In this document: positions 1-6,006 of the stretch, piece by piece | Layout of the letters: the number at the start of each line of letters is the position of its first letter | Position numbering within the stretch: the stretch's first letter is position 1 | Origin: Ruminococcus flavefaciens | GTDB taxonomy: Bacteria > Bacillota_A > Clostridia > Oscillospirales > Ruminococcaceae | DNA: 6,524 nt | Direction: 5' to 3' | Assembly (NCBI GenBank): GCA_004556875.1 | Contig: SFFP01000110.1 | Location: forward strand, 1 to 6,524 | The notes under the pieces: generated by a model | Databases searched by the model: none | What the model was told of the DNA's origin: nothing | The model's input: only the letters and a program-made list of their open reading frames with translations | Translations under genes and position numbers: made by a program

Positions 1-285
1 AAAGCTGCGCCATCCTTTGCGGCTGGCACCAACCATGATTTTTACTTTCAGATTTTTGTAACTGCGGCACGCTTTATCAACCTCACGGGAAACCGGGCCG
101 TCTGCCGTACAAAGAATCGCATCTACATTACCGGCTTTAAAACGGTATTCAAAATCGGATTTCAGCAAAAGATTTGTTGCCGGAATTGCTACTGCACCAA
201 TCTTGTGCAGTGCCAAAATCGCAAACCAGAACTGGTAGTGGCGCTTTAACACAAGCATTACAAAATCGCCTTTTTTAATACCGTA
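1..285 (-). pseudogene. N-terminal fragment of an AMP-forming acyl-CoA synthetase, lacking its own start
   Basis: Residues 680-774 of the long minus-strand frame resemble the first part of the AMP-binding domain of MACS-type (medium-chain) acyl-CoA synthetases, cytosolic enzymes that activate carboxylic acids to acyl-CoA with ATP. Recognisable pieces in order are GIKKGDFVMLVLKRHYQFWF, then ILALHKIGAVAIPATNLL, then DFEYRF, then DAILCTADG, and finally VGASRKGW. In intact family members the GIKKGD motif lies roughly 80-100 residues in, after an N-terminal segment that is absent here. The P-loop-like TSGTTG motif would lie beyond base 1 and cannot be checked. There is no start codon or ribosome site of its own at the boundary: the upstream codons belong to an ABC permease. 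The assignment is from remembered family motifs, not a search. Confidence 0.8.
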
Positions 286-2322
286 TCGCTCTGAGATACT
301 GTGGCTTACTATAGCTTCACCGTCAGCAGGCGGAGCAAGCTCAATTCCGTCCATACTGCGGAATTTGAAGTATTTCTCCATATTATCAAAGCTGTCTGCG
401 GCATTCACGGTAACGCTCTTGACCTTTTTGCCGTACAGCAAGTCCCATGAACCTGTATAGAGCAGGCTGTAGTCCTCGGTATTTTCTGCGAGAACATCTT
501 TAAGCTCCTGCGGAAGCTCACTTCCCACATTTCTCAGGTTAGCAGAAGCGTCGGCTATTTGTATCTCGTCATACTGCATTTCCGCAAAGCCTGCAATAGA
601 GTCCTTCAAGCCGAAACCTGTGACCAGCAGAGCTGTACAGCCGCCGATACCAAGTATCATCATAAAGAAGCGCTTCTTATATCTGAAAATATTTCGTATA
701 GACACTTTATGAAGGAATTTAAGGCGTTTCCAGATAAATCCAACGTATTCCAGCAATACTCGCTTTCCTGCTTTCGGAGCTTTCGGGCGCATAAGTCCTG
801 CGGCTGTTTCCGCAAGCTCCAATCTACAGGTGAATAATGTAGTTCCAACAGAGCATATAAGCGACACTGCCAGTGCGATAAGCGCAAGCTTTTTATCAAA
901 AAGATAAGGCATAGGCAGTTTCAGATACATAAGCTCATAGGTCTTCCAGATTATCTTCGGGAAAAGATATGTTCCTGCACCGTAGCCGAGTACACAGCCG
1001 AGAAGTGCCGCAGAACCCGAATAGAACATGAATTTTCCCATGATAGTGCCCTCAGAATAGCCGAGAGCCTTGAATACGCCTATCTGTGTGCGCTGTTCCT
1101 CTACCATGCGGCTCATTGTCGTCATACATACAAGAGCAGCAACGAGTATAAAGAAAACAGGGAATATCCTTGCCACCTGCGCAACTATCTCGGAATCGCT
1201 CTCAAAGCAGGCGTAACCGATATTTGTATTCCTGTCAAGAACGAAAACCTCAGGCTTTTTCAGCTTTTCAAGGTCTTTTTCGCCCTTTTCTATGTCTTTT
1301 TCGGCATCTGATATCTGCTTTTCAAAGTCGGCAAGCGAGCTTTCATAATCAGCAAGTCCGCTGAGGTATTCCTCATAGCCGCTGTTATACTGCTCCATAC
1401 CTGCGGCGTACTGCTCGGGCATCACATCTTTTATCTGTTCGAGCTGAGCAAACTGCTCATCAAGCTGAGTCTTTGCGCTGTCAAGGTCAGCCTTTGCACT
1501 GTCAAGCTTTTCCTGTCCCTCACTGCGATTTTTTTCAAGCTCGTCCTTTCCTTCATTGAGCTTTTCCTCAGCCTCTGAGTAAATATCATCATAGCGCAGG
1601 TCTGCACGGGACTGTGCAAAATTCTCCCACTGCTTGTCCCTGCCGTCCATGAAGCTTTCATATTCATCTGAGTATATCTCAAAGTCCTGCTCAAAGCGGA
1701 TATAAGCCTCGGTGTAAACATCAAGGTCAAAGGCTTCCTTCGGGAGATACATGAAAGCATTTATCTCGCCGTTTCCGACAGAGGTAGTTCCTCTCTCGAA
1801 ATTGATATACATAGATGAGTCAGCTGTACCGACAACCGTGAATTTATCACTTTTGAGTGCATTTTTCACACTGTCCGAATTTTCGGGAGAAATGGTAACG
1901 ACTGAACCGATATCGAATTTTTTAGTCTCCACTATGCACTCATCGGGACTCTGCGGCATTCTGCCTTCGGTAAGTCTCAGACCGTTTATATTATCGGTAA
2001 GTGAATGTACTCTCAGCACGTATTCCTTAGGACTTATAGTCATGACATCAAGGCTGTATGCGCCCTCAGCCGCTCTTACATCGGGACGGCTCCTGAAGTC
2101 GGTTATGTCCTCCTCCTGCCAGCCCAGCGTTGATAAAAGCCTGTAGTCATAAAGCTGTTTCTCGTTAAGATACTGATCCACGGTATTGACCATTGCAGGG
2201 GTAGTTATCCTTACGCCCGTAAAAAAGCCGACTCCGAGAGCAATGATAGCCAGTATCGCAAAAAATCTTCCGAACGTTCCGCGTATCTCACGCAGTGTAG
2301 TTTTTCTTACTGCCGAACCCAT
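1..2322 (-). CDS. FtsX/MacB-type ABC transporter permease, fused in frame to an acyl-CoA synthetase fragment (left end open)
   Basis: This is the membrane subunit of an ABC exporter of the FtsX/MacB_PCD class, truncated by a foreign C-terminal part. The frame is open for 774 codons from ATG at 2322 to base 1, with no stop or frameshift. By inspection: helix 1 about residues 17-38, a MacB-like ectodomain about 40-380 with a Glu/Lys/Asp-rich coiled coil at about 246-356, helices at about 382-400, 431-453 and 479-498, a cytoplasmic loop, a fifth helix at about 552-570, then a second ectodomain. Around residues 655-686 it reads like the usual PxDGEAIVS...YGIKKGD segment of this family, but the rest of that ectodomain and the second set of three helices never appear. 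From about residue 681 the sequence is that of an acyl-CoA synthetase. The start lies 4 bases after the ATPase stop, so the two are co-transcribed and probably translationally linked. The substrate is unknown; relatives handle lipids, lipoproteins or antimicrobial peptides. As read, the product should not form a working exporter. Confidence 0.85.
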   Translation of the reverse strand, partial: MGSAVRKTTLREIRGTFGRFFAILAIIALGVGFFTGVRITTPAMVNTVDQYLNEKQLYDYRLLSTLGWQEEDITDFRSRPDVRAAEGAYSLDVMTISPKEYVLRVHSLTDNINGLRLTEGRMPQSPDECIVETKKFDIGSVVTISPENSDSVKNALKSDKFTVVGTADSSMYINFERGTTSVGNGEINAFMYLPKEAFDLDVYTEAYIRFEQDFEIYSDEYESFMDGRDKQWENFAQSRADLRYDDIYSEAEEKLNEGKDELEKNRSEGQEKLDSAKADLDSAKTQLDEQFAQLEQIKDVMPEQYAAGMEQYNSGYEEYLSGLADYESSLADFEKQISDAEKDIEKGEKDLEKLKKPEVFVLDRNTNIGYACFESDSEIVAQVARIFPVFFILVAALVCMTTMSRMVEEQRTQIGVFKALGYSEGTIMGKFMFYSGSAALLGCVLGYGAGTYLFPKIIWKTYELMYLKLPMPYLFDKKLALIALAVSLICSVGTTLFTCRLELAETAAGLMRPKAPKAGKRVLLEYVGFIWKRLKFLHKVSIRNIFRYKKRFFMMILGIGGCTALLVTGFGLKDSIAGFAEMQYDEIQIADASANLRNVGSELPQELKDVLAENTEDYSLLYTGSWDLLYGKKVKSVTVNAADSFDNMEKYFKFRSMDGIELAPPADGEAIVSHSISERYGIKKGDFVMLVLKRHYQFWFAILALHKIGAVAIPATNLLLKSDFEYRFKAGNVDAILCTADGPVSREVDKACRSYKNLKVKIMVGASRKGWRSF
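265..285 (-). other. Probable chimeric junction (permease to acyl-CoA synthetase)
   Basis: These 21 bases encode YGIKKGD (residues 680-686). The motif fits the permease side, where FtsX-type ectodomains often have a YGLKVGD-like turn, and the synthetase side, where GIKKGD precedes the VMLVLKR strand. The exact breakpoint therefore cannot be placed better than about this interval. A shared stretch of this length is what short-homology recombination, or a false join by a short-read assembler, would use. Confidence 0.7.
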
Positions 2323-2326
2323 AACA

Positions 2327-3031
2327 TCACCACTCTATATCCTTGATATCGACGATATTATCGTTCATGCGGACTTTTGCAACAGTTCCGTTCTTTACTG
2401 TGATTATGCGGTCAGCCATAGGCGTGATAGCCTGATTGTGAGTGATGACCACCACTGTCATGCCGTTTTTTCGGCAGGTGTCCTGCAATAGCTTCAGTAC
2501 AGACTTGCCTGTTTCATAATCAAGTGCACCTGTTGGCTCGTCACAGAGAAGAAGCTTTGGATTTTTCGCCAGTGCACGGGCAATAGCTACTCTCTGCTGT
2601 TCACCGCCCGAAAGCTGTGCAGGAAAATTCTGCTTTCTTTCGGAAAGTCCTACCTGTTCGAGGACTTTTCCTGCGTCAAGAGGGTCGCGGCATATCTGTG
2701 CGGCAAGCTCTACATTTTCGAGTGCGGTAAGGTTCTGCACAAGGTTGTAGAACTGGAATACAAATCCCACATCGTAACGCCTGTAGGCGGTAAGCTTTCT
2801 TTTGTTAAGCGTGGATATCTCAATACCGTCGAGGAAAACACTTCCCGAGGTAAGGGTGTCCATTCCGCCGAGGATATTGAGGATAGTTGTCTTGCCTGCT
2901 CCAGAAGCTCCGACAATAACGCAGAATTCACCTTTGTTTATCTCAAAATTTACGTCGCTCAGAGCGTGTATCTCTATCTCGCCTGTCCTGTAAGTTTTTT
3001 TCACATTTTTAAACTCAACGTAAGCGCTCAT
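2327..3031 (-). CDS. ABC transporter ATP-binding protein, LolD/MacB/SalX class
   Basis: This 234-residue cytoplasmic ATPase powers the permease encoded immediately downstream. All nucleotide-binding motifs are intact: Walker A GASGAGKT at residues 41-48, Q-loop glutamine Q93 in FVFQFYNL, signature LSGGEQQ at 140-146, Walker B LLLCDE at 160-165 with catalytic E165, the D-loop GALD ending at D171, and the switch histidine H198 in VVVITH. The length is typical for stand-alone ATPases of this class (about 220-250). The start ATG at 3031 is supported by an AAAGGA ribosome site at 3042-3037, 5 bases upstream. The stop TGA (2329-2327) is 4 bases before the permease ATG, which indicates one operon, read from a promoter at about 3123-3095. 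Substrate specificity cannot be told from an ATPase. No key residue is missing, so this half of the transporter looks functional even though the partner is broken. Confidence 0.95.
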   Translation of the reverse strand: MSAYVEFKNVKKTYRTGEIEIHALSDVNFEINKGEFCVIVGASGAGKTTILNILGGMDTLTSGSVFLDGIEISTLNKRKLTAYRRYDVGFVFQFYNLVQNLTALENVELAAQICRDPLDAGKVLEQVGLSERKQNFPAQLSGGEQQRVAIARALAKNPKLLLCDEPTGALDYETGKSVLKLLQDTCRKNGMTVVVITHNQAITPMADRIITVKNGTVAKVRMNDNIVDIKDIEW

Positions 3032-3094
3032 AATTATCCTTTCGTATTGTTTATTGCGCCGTATCCCTTAGAAACGGCTTTCACGAACTCCCCT

Positions 3095-3123
3095 ATTATA
3101 ACATAAAATGCTGTAAATAGCAA
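3095..3123 (-). promoter_or_regulatory. Promoter of the ABC transporter operon
   Basis: Read on the minus strand, TTGCTA (3123-3118; 4 of 6 match to TTGACA) is followed after 17 bases by a perfect TATAAT (3100-3095). Transcription would begin near 3088, giving a leader of about 57 bases before the ATPase start at 3031. The spacer holds a small inverted repeat (TGCT...AGCA), which could be part of an operator; that part is inference. Confidence 0.75.
3097..3123. repeat. 27-base direct repeat, copy 1 (copy 2 at 3191-3217)
   Basis: Read on the plus strand, the 27 bases from 3097 match those from 3191 at 24 positions, differing only at repeat positions 12, 14 and 18. Both begin TATAACATAA and end AAATAGCAA. 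Flanks are not similar, so only this element is repeated. On the minus strand it covers the -35 box, the spacer and most of the -10 box. Confidence 0.85.
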
Positions 3124-3159
3124 GGAACGCGGTGAAAGATGTGCTGTCTTTTTATTTAT

Positions 3160-3189
3160 GCCGCGAACATGGGTGCGGCGGCTCGCCGC
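3160..3189. repeat. GC-rich inverted repeats with alternative pairing
   Basis: GCGGCG (3175-3180) and CGCCGC (3184-3189) form a perfect 6-bp stem around the 3-base loop GCT. The left arm could instead pair as GCGGC (3175-3179) with GCCGC at 3160-3164 across a 10-base loop, so the two stems exclude each other. No T-run follows on either strand, so it is not a typical terminator. It stands out as a GC island in AT-rich surroundings; any function is unknown. Confidence 0.4.
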
Positions 3190-3217
3190 TTATAACATAA
3201 ATTTCTGCAAATAGCAA
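3189..3217 (-). promoter_or_regulatory. Second, upstream promoter-like element facing the ABC operon
   Basis: TTGCTA (3217-3212), 17 bases, then TATAAG (3194-3189): the same layout as the element exactly 94 bases downstream, with one mismatch in the -10 box. It would give a transcript starting near 3182 with a leader of about 150 bases. It may be a genuine second promoter, a decayed duplicate, or a second copy of a regulator site. Confidence 0.4.
3191..3217. repeat. 27-base direct repeat, copy 2
   Basis: Second copy of the element at 3097-3123, in the same orientation and 94 bases away, with three substitutions. It abuts a GC-rich inverted repeat on its left. Confidence 0.85.
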
Positions 3218-3303
3218 CAGCTGCGGAATTATATCCTGTGTCCCTGCCTAACTCAGTTAAAACAAATTACATCATAAATTCACCACATTTTTTATTTTTT
3301 CTG

Positions 3304-3332
3304 TTTACAAATTACAAAAAAGTATGTATAAT
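3304..3332 (+). promoter_or_regulatory. Promoter of the GH30-dockerin gene
   Basis: TTTACA (3304-3309; 4 of 6 match to TTGACA), a 17-base spacer and a perfect TATAAT (3327-3332). Transcription would begin near 3339, giving a leader of only about 26 bases that contains the ribosome site AAAGGGG (3349-3355), 9 bases before the ATG at 3365. The DNA upstream is rich in A and T runs, which could help polymerase binding. Confidence 0.8.
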
Positions 3333-3364
3333 AAAGGTATAAATTTAGAAAGGGGTATTAGCGT

Positions 3365-5962
3365 ATGAATTTATTCAAGCGCATTGGTTCTACAGCCGCC
3401 GCAATGGCTGTTCTTTCCTCTGCAATGGCTGTCATGCCTGCGGCAGAGGTGTCTGCGGCAACTGTAGTAACAGTTTCACCATATGATGTCTATGACATCA
3501 ACGGAGGAAAATTCGAAGGCTGGGGCACTTCACTCTGCTGGTGGGCAAACAGAGTAGGCTACTCAGACACTCTTGCACAGCAGTGTGCAGACACATTCTT
3601 CAGTCCCGAGGGACTTGGACTCAACATTGCCAGATTTAATATAGGCGGAGGCGATGACCCGTCACACACTCACATAACACGTACCGACTCAAATATGCCC
3701 GGCTATACAAAGTATAACAACGGCACTGTCACCTACGACTGGAGCGCTGACCACAACCAGAGAAACGTCCTCGAAAGATGTATCAAAGCCGCAGGCGATG
3801 ATATGATAGTAGAAATGTTCTCAAATTCTCCGCCATATTACATGACAAACAGCGGATGCAGCTCGGGTGCTAAGGATTCGGGAAAAAACAATCTCCGTGA
3901 CGATAAGTATACAGACTTCGCAGAATATCTTGCTGAGGCAACCGCTCACTACGAAAAGGACTGGGGCATACACGTTCAGAGCATAACTCCTATGAACGAG
4001 CCTTACACCAACTACTGGGGAGCTTACAGCAACAAGCAGGAGGGCTGTCACTTCGACCAGGGCAAGTCTATGGACACTATCTATCAGGAGCTTTCCAAGT
4101 CACTGAAAAAACGCGGACTCAATGATATCATCATCAGTGCAAATGACGAGTCTGTCATTGATACTCAGATATCCTCATGGAACAATATGTCAAGCACCAC
4201 AAAGGCTCTCATCGGACGTATCGACACCCATACATACGGCGGAAGCAAGCGCTCTGAGCTTAAAGATACTGCTATAAAGGCAGGACGCAACCTGTGGATG
4301 AGCGAAGTTGACGGCGGCTCTGTAGCAGGCACGAATGCAGGCGAAATGGGCGCAGGCTTATGGCTTGCAGACCGTATCACTGTTGACCTCAACGAGCTGA
4401 ATTCATCTGCATGGATACTGTGGCAGGTCATCGACAACCACATCTCCTCTGTGGGCATGAACGGCAACAAGGACAAGGGTATGGTAAATACTCAGGGCGG
4501 CTACTGGGGACTTGCTGTAGCTGACCATGACAAGAACAATATAATCCTCACAAAGAAATATTACTCTATGGGACAGTTCTCACGCTATATCCGTCCGGGT
4601 ATGACAATGCTGAAATCAAGCAATAACTGCGTAACTGCTTTCGACCAGAAGAATAACAAGCTGGTCATCGTAGCTACTAACGACGGTTCATCGGACAAGC
4701 AGATGGTATTTGACCTTTCGGGATTTGATACCGTTGGCACTAAGGCTCAGCCTATCCGTACAAGCAATTCCGAATCGTGGAAGTCACTCAACACTATCGA
4801 CCTCAAGGGAACTGCTCTTGAGACTACACTTGCAAAGCAGTCGGTAACTACTTTCATAATTGATGGCGTTACAGGCGGCACTGCCCTCACAGACAAGATA
4901 AACATCACAGCCGATATGACAAGCGGCTCTGACTCATGGAACAGCGACTCGTCAACAAGCTATGCAAAGGCATTTGACGGCAGTACAGCTACTTACTTTG
5001 ACGGTGTCAGCGATGGCTGGGTACAGGCTGATTTAGGCGAAGTCTATGATATCTCGGCATTGGGATATGCTCCGAGAGGCGGCTATGAATACCGTATGAC
5101 CGACGGAAAGTTCCTTGCATCAGCAGACGGTACAAACTGGTCTGAGATATACGTTGTAAAGGGCAAGCCTTCATCGGGTATGCACTATGTTACAGCACTT
5201 TCGGGTGATACCACTGCACGCTATATCCGTTATGAAGTTCCTTCGGGCAAACCCACAAACGAATACAACAAGGACAGCTCCTACTGCGCTAATATCGCTG
5301 AGATAGAAGTTTTCGGAACTCCTAATTCCCAGAACTGGACTTCAAAATACGACAAGCTTGAAGCTGTCTCAGGAAGCGGCAGTGCTTCATGGCACGATAC
5401 AGCTTCCACATCATTTGAAAAGGCTTACGACGGCAATATCAACACCTATTTTGACGGTCTCCAGCAGGGATATGTAACTCTCGACCTGGGTAAGAGCTGT
5501 GATATCGGTGCTATCGCATATTGTCCTCGAAGCGGCTATGAAGCTCGTATGATAGGCGGTTATTTCAGCGTATCAAAGGACGGCACAAACTGGACTAAGG
5601 TATACACCATTGAAAACAAACCGTCATTCAAGATGAACTACACCTCAGAGCTTGAAAGCATCACCGCCAGATATGTCCGCTATGAAGTACCTGAGGGCGC
5701 ACCGACAAGTCCGCTGAATACCGACTCAGAGTATCTCTGCAATATCGCTGAGATAGCTGTATACGGAAAAGCAGGTGCAGTAAGCCCCATAGGCGACGTA
5801 AACAACGACACAGCCATAAACGTTGCTGACCTTGTGGCACTCCAGCGATACCTGCTCAGAGGTGAAGCTCTTACAGTTCCCGAAAATTCAGACGTAAACG
5901 GCGACGGAGATATCGATATCTTTGATATGGTAAGCCTCAGAAAACTGGTCATAAGTCAATAA
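3365..5962 (+). CDS. Secreted cellulosomal GH30 glycosidase (probable endo-beta-1,6-galactanase): GH30, two F5/8 type C modules, type I dockerin
   Basis: This 865-residue extracellular enzyme is predicted to hydrolyse beta-1,6-linked galactan side chains of type II arabinogalactan. A signal peptide (KR at 5-6, Ala-rich core, cleavage near VSA-A at 31-32) is followed by a GH30 barrel at about 35-398 that opens with GWGTSLCWWANRVG, typical of the beta-1,6-galactanase-like subgroup. The general acid/base is E212 in TPMNEP and the nucleophile E314 in WMSEVDGG. A beta-sandwich side domain spans about 400-505. Two tandem F5/8 type C (CBM32-like) domains follow at about 508-652 and 656-802. The C-terminal dockerin has two calcium loops, D811-N813-D815-N819-D822 and D843-N845-D847-D851-D854, so the enzyme should dock on a cohesin scaffold. 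The ATG at 3365 has a good ribosome site. The gene is single, with its own promoter and a strong terminator. GH30 assignment is firm; the exact substrate (other GH30 members act on xylan or beta-1,6-glucan) is inferred from motif resemblance. Confidence 0.93.
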   Translation: MNLFKRIGSTAAAMAVLSSAMAVMPAAEVSAATVVTVSPYDVYDINGGKFEGWGTSLCWWANRVGYSDTLAQQCADTFFSPEGLGLNIARFNIGGGDDPSHTHITRTDSNMPGYTKYNNGTVTYDWSADHNQRNVLERCIKAAGDDMIVEMFSNSPPYYMTNSGCSSGAKDSGKNNLRDDKYTDFAEYLAEATAHYEKDWGIHVQSITPMNEPYTNYWGAYSNKQEGCHFDQGKSMDTIYQELSKSLKKRGLNDIIISANDESVIDTQISSWNNMSSTTKALIGRIDTHTYGGSKRSELKDTAIKAGRNLWMSEVDGGSVAGTNAGEMGAGLWLADRITVDLNELNSSAWILWQVIDNHISSVGMNGNKDKGMVNTQGGYWGLAVADHDKNNIILTKKYYSMGQFSRYIRPGMTMLKSSNNCVTAFDQKNNKLVIVATNDGSSDKQMVFDLSGFDTVGTKAQPIRTSNSESWKSLNTIDLKGTALETTLAKQSVTTFIIDGVTGGTALTDKINITADMTSGSDSWNSDSSTSYAKAFDGSTATYFDGVSDGWVQADLGEVYDISALGYAPRGGYEYRMTDGKFLASADGTNWSEIYVVKGKPSSGMHYVTALSGDTTARYIRYEVPSGKPTNEYNKDSSYCANIAEIEVFGTPNSQNWTSKYDKLEAVSGSGSASWHDTASTSFEKAYDGNINTYFDGLQQGYVTLDLGKSCDIGAIAYCPRSGYEARMIGGYFSVSKDGTNWTKVYTIENKPSFKMNYTSELESITARYVRYEVPEGAPTSPLNTDSEYLCNIAEIAVYGKAGAVSPIGDVNNDTAINVADLVALQRYLLRGEALTVPENSDVNGDGDIDIFDMVSLRKLVISQ
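4886..5770 (+). repeat. Tandem duplication encoding two F5/8 type C carbohydrate-binding modules
   Basis: Residues 508-652 and about 656-802 of the GH30 enzyme are two copies of one module. Shared landmarks in the same order are TYFDG, DLG followed by CDI/YDI, PRxGYExRM, DGTNW, KPS, TARY(I/V)RYEVP and NIAEI. Traces remain in the DNA, for example the identical AATATCGCTGAGATA at 5291-5305 and 5741-5755. The family folds as a beta-sandwich that often binds galactose-type sugars, which agrees with a galactan-directed catalytic domain. The copies have diverged well beyond a recent duplication. Confidence 0.85.
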
Positions 5963-5966
5963 ACAT

Positions 5967-5994
5967 AAAAAAGGCACTCATCTGAGTGCCTTTT
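5967..5994. terminator. Bidirectional intrinsic terminator between convergent genes
   Basis: AAAAGGCACTCA (5969-5980) is perfectly complementary to TGAGTGCCTTTT (5983-5994) around a central TC; in RNA a loop of about four bases is more realistic. It lies 5 bases after the stop of the GH30 gene, with TTTT on the plus strand and a run of six T on the minus strand (5972-5967). It can therefore also end the convergent TraX-family gene, whose stop codon lies at 6009-6007. Confidence 0.92.
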
Positions 5995-6006
5995 GCTTTG
6001 CAAAAA

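Larger units (their letters stand above)
3032..3364. other. Divergent intergenic region, no gene
   Basis: This 333-base AT-rich stretch separates the minus-strand ABC operon from the plus-strand dockerin enzyme gene. It holds the 5' leaders of both, one clear promoter for each, a second promoter-like copy facing the ABC operon, a GC-rich inverted repeat at 3175-3189 and a 10-base direct repeat near the enzyme promoter. No plausible coding frame, tRNA or recognisable riboswitch was found in it. Confidence 0.8.

Noticed and set aside
1431..1760. 109-residue minus-strand open frame
   Set aside because: It lies in another frame of the permease coiled-coil region, has low-complexity Ser/Arg/Leu-rich content and matches no family; it is a shadow of the real frame.
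1751..2146. 131-residue plus-strand open frame opposite the permease
   Set aside because: It is antisense to a well-supported coding frame, has no ribosome site I could see and no recognisable domain.
1..2322. The permease-synthetase fusion as a new lipid-activating exporter
   Set aside because: The synthetase part would follow the fifth membrane helix on the outside of the cell, lacks its own N-terminal segment, and replaces the second helix block the transporter needs. A functional fusion is not supported.
2186..2491. 101-residue plus-strand open frame across the permease/ATPase boundary
   Set aside because: It is antisense to both genes of the ABC operon, with no domain or ribosome site.
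3097..3217. Tiny CRISPR array or insertion-sequence ends
   Set aside because: There are only two direct copies, with three mismatches and 67 bases between them; they coincide with promoter boxes, and no cas or transposase gene is nearby.
4165..4476. 103-residue minus-strand open frame inside the GH30 gene
   Set aside because: It is antisense to the catalytic domain, including the nucleophile region, and is explained as a shadow of that conserved coding sequence.
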